Of a DNA stretch of 64,000 nt, positions 60,401 to 64,000 are shown in pieces. Origin of the DNA: Umbelopsis ramanniana AG (Eukaryota; Mucoromycota; Umbelopsidomycetes; Umbelopsidales; Umbelopsidaceae); contig NW_026252120.1 in NCBI RefSeq assembly GCF_025399195.1, positions 124,001 through 188,000 on the forward strand. Reading direction: 5' to 3'. The notes under the pieces are model-generated. The model had not been told where the DNA came from. It worked only from the letters and a program-made list of their open reading frames with translations, and did not search any database. Positions within the stretch are counted from its first letter, which is position 1, and every line of letters begins with the position of its first letter. A program made the translations under genes and the position numbers.

Positions 60401-61028
60401 CCATCTAGATCGAGCATGTTGAAGGAGTTGACGGGTTTGGCTCGAAGACGAAGCGGTGTTCAAGAAAAAGTTAAAAAGGAACAACCACGACGAGCTACAT
60501 CAGCTCCGACTCGTGACAAAGATGCAACGAAGAACAAGACAACTTGTAGGTTAACTATAATACAAGCCATCGCATAGTCCGCTTTGATTTAACCACGTTT
60601 TCTATTGACCCTCGCTAGCAGCTCCCAATCCACCTTTGCCAACCGAAAGCGCTAAAACGGCCCAACCTATACGATCCTATTCCACTACGAAAGTCAGTAC
60701 AACTCGTGCAAAACCTGTTGTAGACACATTATCGACCTCGCCTCAACCCAATGCCAGCGATGGTAAGTCAACGGTGATATTAGAACGGTCAGATATACCG
60801 TCACCGGCTGATCATCTGCCTCCTATGGGATTGACAGCTTTCAAATCCCGTGCACATAATCTGTTCATGATCGGACGACGTGAATCATCTAAACCTGACA
60901 AAACACAGCCAGACAATTCGAAACGATTCTTGCGAACATCGGCCGCGTTACAAAAATTGACCCCTAGTATGACCATGTCGACTAAATCACCTAGCCAACC
61001 AATAGATTCAAAATCCCAGAGAGGATGA
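57466..61028 (+). CDS. Rap/Ran-GAP domain protein
   Basis: A multi-exon gene; exon 1 is 57466-57957. The N-terminal 300 residues are Ser-rich and disordered. A conserved block follows (LGTLLESSELLALGYDDIAS...YIREQLQARRIDP), then a dimerisation-like region: FEPMMTITADGYVIEDVFPS, then WFRRHFVGKAYATFVGPNH. The Rap-GAP domain contains HYKFGVMVVKPGQTIEEDWF, then FWRMMNAIANKVELKGYFGW, and TSKWKDFDIVYHVAPLIPA. KRHVGNDIVSLIFLEGD has the catalytic Asn thumb in GND, followed by SQFLHVFILV. The C-terminal third is a basic Ser/Pro tail. It should stimulate GTP hydrolysis by a Rap/Rsr1-like small GTPase in polarity. The 58020-58060 join is uncertain, because several acceptors exist. Confidence 0.9.
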
Positions 61029-61719
61029 TATCAAAGTTTAGAATGACCTTAACACTTTTCACTTCTGTACCATCATCTTATTCCCTACTTTCCCTTTCGT
61101 CTTATGTACAATTTGTTATCCATACAATCTATGCACTCTACATTCTTTTTTTTTTCGGCACAACAATCAAAACAACATAACTCCATTCTTTCAATGCGCA
61201 TTGATTATGTAAAGAGGTGCATACATTTTCAGTGAGCTTCGTAATATCTCTAAATAAATATATTTCCACCATAATATATTCACTGAGGATGTTATGGTTC
61301 TTACGGAGGTCATTTCTTTCTTTTAATCAAGTAAAGGGATTTAGAGCCCTTGCTTTAAGTGGTTTATCATTGACATTTCAACAGATACGGATGCTATCGA
61401 GTAGTCTATGGTGACCGCTCAAAACGTGATCCATCAAATGGTATGAAAGAACACCTATTTCAAATGTACAACAGAAGGAGAGGGGAGAACCACAAAGACA
61501 CATAAAATTGAAGAAAGAGTTGACTGATCAAACAGTAAAAGACAAACATAAAGTTGAACAGGAAGGATTATGAAAGGAGAAAAAAGAAATTGAAGAAAGA
61601 AAACGTGCCAGTTGGGTAAGAATTATACTACTAATGCAATACCCGCTTAGTCACGGAGGGAGGTAGCAGGAAGTGAGAAGGCAGACCGAGCGAACGTGGT
61701 ATGGGATGGACAGTAGTCA
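61029..61719. other. Convergent spacer between RapGAP and ATG8
   Basis: Both genes end here. It includes a T-run (61146-61156) and AATAAATATATT (about 61253-61264), a plausible polyadenylation region, and a purine-rich stretch at 61450-61610 (many GAAAG/AAGAA units), which is pyrimidine-rich on the ATG8 strand. No gene is seen. Confidence 0.45.
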
Positions 61720-62354
61720 TTACTCGACGATAGCACCAAATGTATTTTCACCAGAATAACTGTGCACGGGTGAAATGATAATGTTAGTGAATGAAAATTT
61801 GAAAGTGACCACGAGGTAGTCCGTAACGCTACTTACGTGATATACAAGAAACCATCCTCGTCCTTGTGCTCCTCATACATTGAACTCATTAACGCTACAT
61901 GACAGATAAATGGGAACCACATGAGTTAGCCATTCTCGAAATAACCCCCACCAACCGTTGTTCTCTCGAAAGCCAATTTTTAACTTACCTGCTGTTGGGG
62001 GTAGGATTTCATTCACAAAGATAAAGATGGCCTTCTCTGGGCTGAGCTTAATTCTCTTGCGAATTACGTATACAAATTGACCTACGGTCAAGTCAGATGG
62101 AACCAGATACTTCTTCTTGTCAATAGTAGCAATGTCAGATTTATCGACTTTTTCGCAAATAACGGGGATTCGGTCAGGGTACTTTGTTCGAATACGGTCA
62201 GCTTCGGCCTTTCGCTTCTCTATAATATAAAGTAGGGTGTTAGTGTTATCGTTCTTGGCAACTAGCAGTAGCAGATAGGTCGGAGGACAAACAAAAGTCA
62301 GATCATTTCAAAATGCTTACCAAAGGGATGTTCGTCCTTAAACTTGGATCTCAT
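61720..62354 (-). CDS. ATG8: Autophagy ubiquitin-like protein Atg8
   Basis: Four exons (62354-62321, 62219-61989, 61894-61837, 61759-61720) give 120 residues. It reads [60 protein letters not shown] and [12 protein letters not shown], ending [20 protein letters not shown] then FGAIVE. The Phe-Gly is the processing site; the four residues AIVE would be cut by Atg4 so that Gly116 can be joined to phosphatidylethanolamine on autophagosome membranes. The hydrophobic pockets for AIM/LIR motifs ([10 protein letters not shown]) are intact. All joins keep frame. One of the most certain calls in the window. Confidence 0.98.
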
Positions 62355-62777
62355 TTGTGTAGGAATGTACAGACGGTATTAACGCAATGAAGTAAAGTTG
62401 GGTGAGTAAACGGGTGAAAGTGGGTGGGTGAAAACGTAGTTGGTAGCCCATATATTTAAAGCAAACTGCGGTTGGAGCGTGACCTGGCAAGTCTCGTGAT
62501 TCTCTGATGCTGTGCACTTGGTGCGGGAGAGACCTTTTTTCATTTTGGTCCCATGAAGCTCAGTCAGTGCATTGACCTTCTGCTTGAGCTTACCACAAAC
62601 CAAACCCTTTCACTTCTCTTACTGATCACTCCAGGCAAAAGCGTAGACCCAAATTTTGAAAAACTTAAAAAATATGTAATTTGTATTGTCTAATCTTGAA
62701 ACAATAAGGTGAATAAAACCAAGGTGAAATCGGAAAAAAATTAATTCATGAAGAGTGATCGGAAAGCTATCATGTAT
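62355..62777. promoter_or_regulatory. ATG8 upstream region
   Basis: Non-coding 423 bases between the ATG8 start and the stop of the PRL phosphatase gene on the same strand. Minus-strand frames here are short and lack motifs. On the ATG8 strand a TATAT-containing ATATATGGGC lies about 100 bases before the ATG. Nothing further is clear. Confidence 0.4.
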
Positions 62778-63540
62778 TCAATCCGAAGCGGCCACTTCTT
62801 TCTTGCTGCCGCTACTGCCAATTCTGAACATTTTGCCAAGCGAAAATTTAATAGGAGAGCCGGCAGATGAGGTATTAGAAACAGAACGAGCTTTGACAGA
62901 TTTGGTGGTGCGTTTGTAAGCATCCTATAAAAGTGAAATTGATTTAGCATACAACAAGCTTCTGGATGAGTTGCGAGTGGCAAAGTGAAATACATACCAA
63001 GAAAGCGATTTGAGGCTTATTGAAAGCGCCTCTTCTTTTTCTGCGCACATATTCAACAGCATCTAAAGGTTGCATGCCCATTTCAATAAGAGCAATAGCA
63101 ACTAGGACTGGAGCACGGCCAAGACCGGCAACACAGTGAACAGCAATGGTGGGTCTCATATCGGGATCATCTTGGCTCGTGCTAGCGTTCATTCTAGCTT
63201 CTCTGTCGCGTGTTTCGACCAGTTTCAGCCACTGACCAATAATAGCCGGAGGGGGAACTCCGCCATCACGGAAAGGCAGATCCAGAACATTGATGCCTTC
63301 CTCAGTGAGTCTACTGGCGTTATAAGTAGCTTGGCAGCATCGAACAACATCGGTGACGTTGAGACGGCGGAACTCATCCATATAAAGAGGAAGAGTCGAC
63401 TCTGTGGGGCAATCCAAAAGAAGGAATCGCAGAGGGGATAAGGAGATAGCTGGTGTCTCGATTACGGAGAAAGCACGGGAGAGTGGTGAACATCTAGCTC
63501 GGGAGCTATAGCGGCCGTCGGTGGTGTTGATCATATTCAT
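62778..63540 (-). CDS. PRL-type (PTP4A-like) protein tyrosine phosphatase
   Basis: Two exons (63540-62998, 62924-62778) give 229 residues. The catalytic P-loop is HCVAGLGRAPVLVAIALIE, the PRL hallmark CVAGLGRAP with Ala/Pro after the Arg. The acid loop reads INVLDLPFRDGGVPPP, and PLDAVEYVRRKRRGAFNKPQ matches the PRL C-terminal helix. Compared with animal PRL1-3 (about 170 residues) it carries an extra ~30-residue N-terminus, an insert near MNASTSQDDPDM, and a Ser/Lys-rich tail. The tail ends EVAASD with no CaaX box, so it should not be prenylated. ATG 63540 is the first in frame; a second lies two codons later. PRLs act at membranes with CNNM magnesium transporters; whether this one does is unknown. 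Confidence 0.9.
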
Positions 63541-64000
63541 TGAGAAGAAGAGTGTTAAGTAGAGTTGGCTTGGTTTGGGTGGGGCAAATGTGAGTGGGGA
63601 GAGAAGATAGCTCTGGTGGCGATTAACAAAAGGGTATGTAGATTGTTTTTTGGGAGAGTGATTTAGAAAATGGTTTGGTTTTCTTTGGCAAGTGATAGTT
63701 CGCTGCGAATAATGTAATCAGTTGCAAGACCAATTATCCAGGATCCAACAATGTGCAAGGGAATTCTTGAAGTTGAATCAAAGGGAAAGAAGCAGCGGGA
63801 ACAGAGAGCAAAGCGTTCAAGGAGCAGCCGACAGTGTTAAGAAGATCGTACTGAGGTTGAGTAAAGGGTTGTTGCATAGGTAGTGGGAGCAGTAATCAGC
63901 AATGGATGTTGATGCTTTCCAAGAGGAAAGAAAGACGTAAAGGAAAAACAACACTCTGAGTTAGAGCTTTTGGAAAAAATATAGTGAAAGCTGATTGGTA
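63541..64000. promoter_or_regulatory. Right flank, upstream of the PRL phosphatase gene
   Basis: This 460-base stretch is strongly purine-rich on the plus strand (GGGAAAGAAGCAGCGGGAAC, AAGAGGAAAGAAAGACG), meaning a pyrimidine-rich leader and promoter for the minus-strand PRL gene. No gene, repeat or tRNA is visible up to the window edge. Confidence 0.45.

Overview
This window is nuclear DNA of a filamentous fungus, most likely an early-diverging (Mucoromycota-type) species. The evidence is compact protein-coding genes on both strands, many short introns (mostly 55-90 nt, GT...AG, several with CTAAC-like branch sites), short pyrimidine-rich intergenic spacers, and a mix of fungal genes (NDT80-type factor, MIM1, Nak1/Kic1-type kinase, LRG1-type LIM-RhoGAP) with architectures better known from animals (KDM4 with extended PHD and Tudor, an LRWD1-type WD domain, PRL phosphatase, RapGAP). 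The assignment to Mucoromycota is inference. I saw no rRNA, tRNA, CRISPR array, transposon or plasmid feature.

Layout. 0.6-1.6 kb: MTA phosphorylase (+). 2.0-4.2 kb: RING + two-RRM protein (-). 5.5-6.7 kb: Sec14/Pdr16-like lipid transfer protein (+). 6.9-10.6 kb: 15-exon Mps1/TTK spindle-checkpoint kinase (+). 10.9-14.2 kb: AT-hook array fused to an LRWD1-type WD40 domain (-). 14.4-16.5 kb: NDT80-like transcription factor (-). 16.75-17.5 kb: lysine-rich SMAP-domain protein (-). 17.7-18.6 kb: divergent pair MIM1 (-) / OST5 (+). 18.7-21.0 kb: unidentified coiled-coil protein (-), head-to-head with NNF1 kinetochore gene (+, 21.2-22.1 kb). 22.2-25.9 kb: 1198-residue protein with Trp-rich region and two zinc knuckles (+). 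26.3-28.9 kb: peroxisomal acyl-CoA oxidase (+). 29.1-29.5 kb: LSM6 (+). 29.95-33.5 kb: LRG1-like LIM-RhoGAP (-). 33.6-36.8 kb: ELG1/ATAD5 clamp unloader (-). 37.5-40.3 kb: Nak1/Kic1-like GCK kinase (+). 40.4-41.8 kb: cyclin T/K-like (-). 42.2-44.5 kb: HSPA12-like Hsp70 (-). 45.1-47.2 kb: FAF2/UBXD8-like UBX protein (-). 47.3-47.9 kb: LSM3 (+). 48.1-49.3 kb: PAP2 lipid phosphatase (-). 49.9-52.8 kb: KDM4 demethylase (-). 54.2-55.1 kb: SDF2-like MIR protein (+). 55.2-56.2 kb: mitochondrial ribosomal protein with RNase III fold (-). 57.5-61.0 kb: RapGAP (+). 61.7-62.4 kb: ATG8 (-). 62.8-63.5 kb: PRL phosphatase (-).

These are mainly housekeeping and regulatory genes; there is no operon. Several concern chromosome segregation and chromatin (MPS1, NNF1, LRWD1-like, ELG1, KDM4), and two belong to the Lsm2-8/Lsm1-7 rings (LSM3, LSM6). 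I found no obvious new multi-gene system. The most unusual items are single-gene architectures: a RING+RRM+RRM protein, a ten-AT-hook/LRWD1 fusion, a Trp-rich zinc-knuckle protein that may be an Argonaute-hook scaffold, and a 14-nt microexon that completes the Hsp70 nucleotide-binding loop. Exon joins were read by eye; joins I could not settle are flagged.
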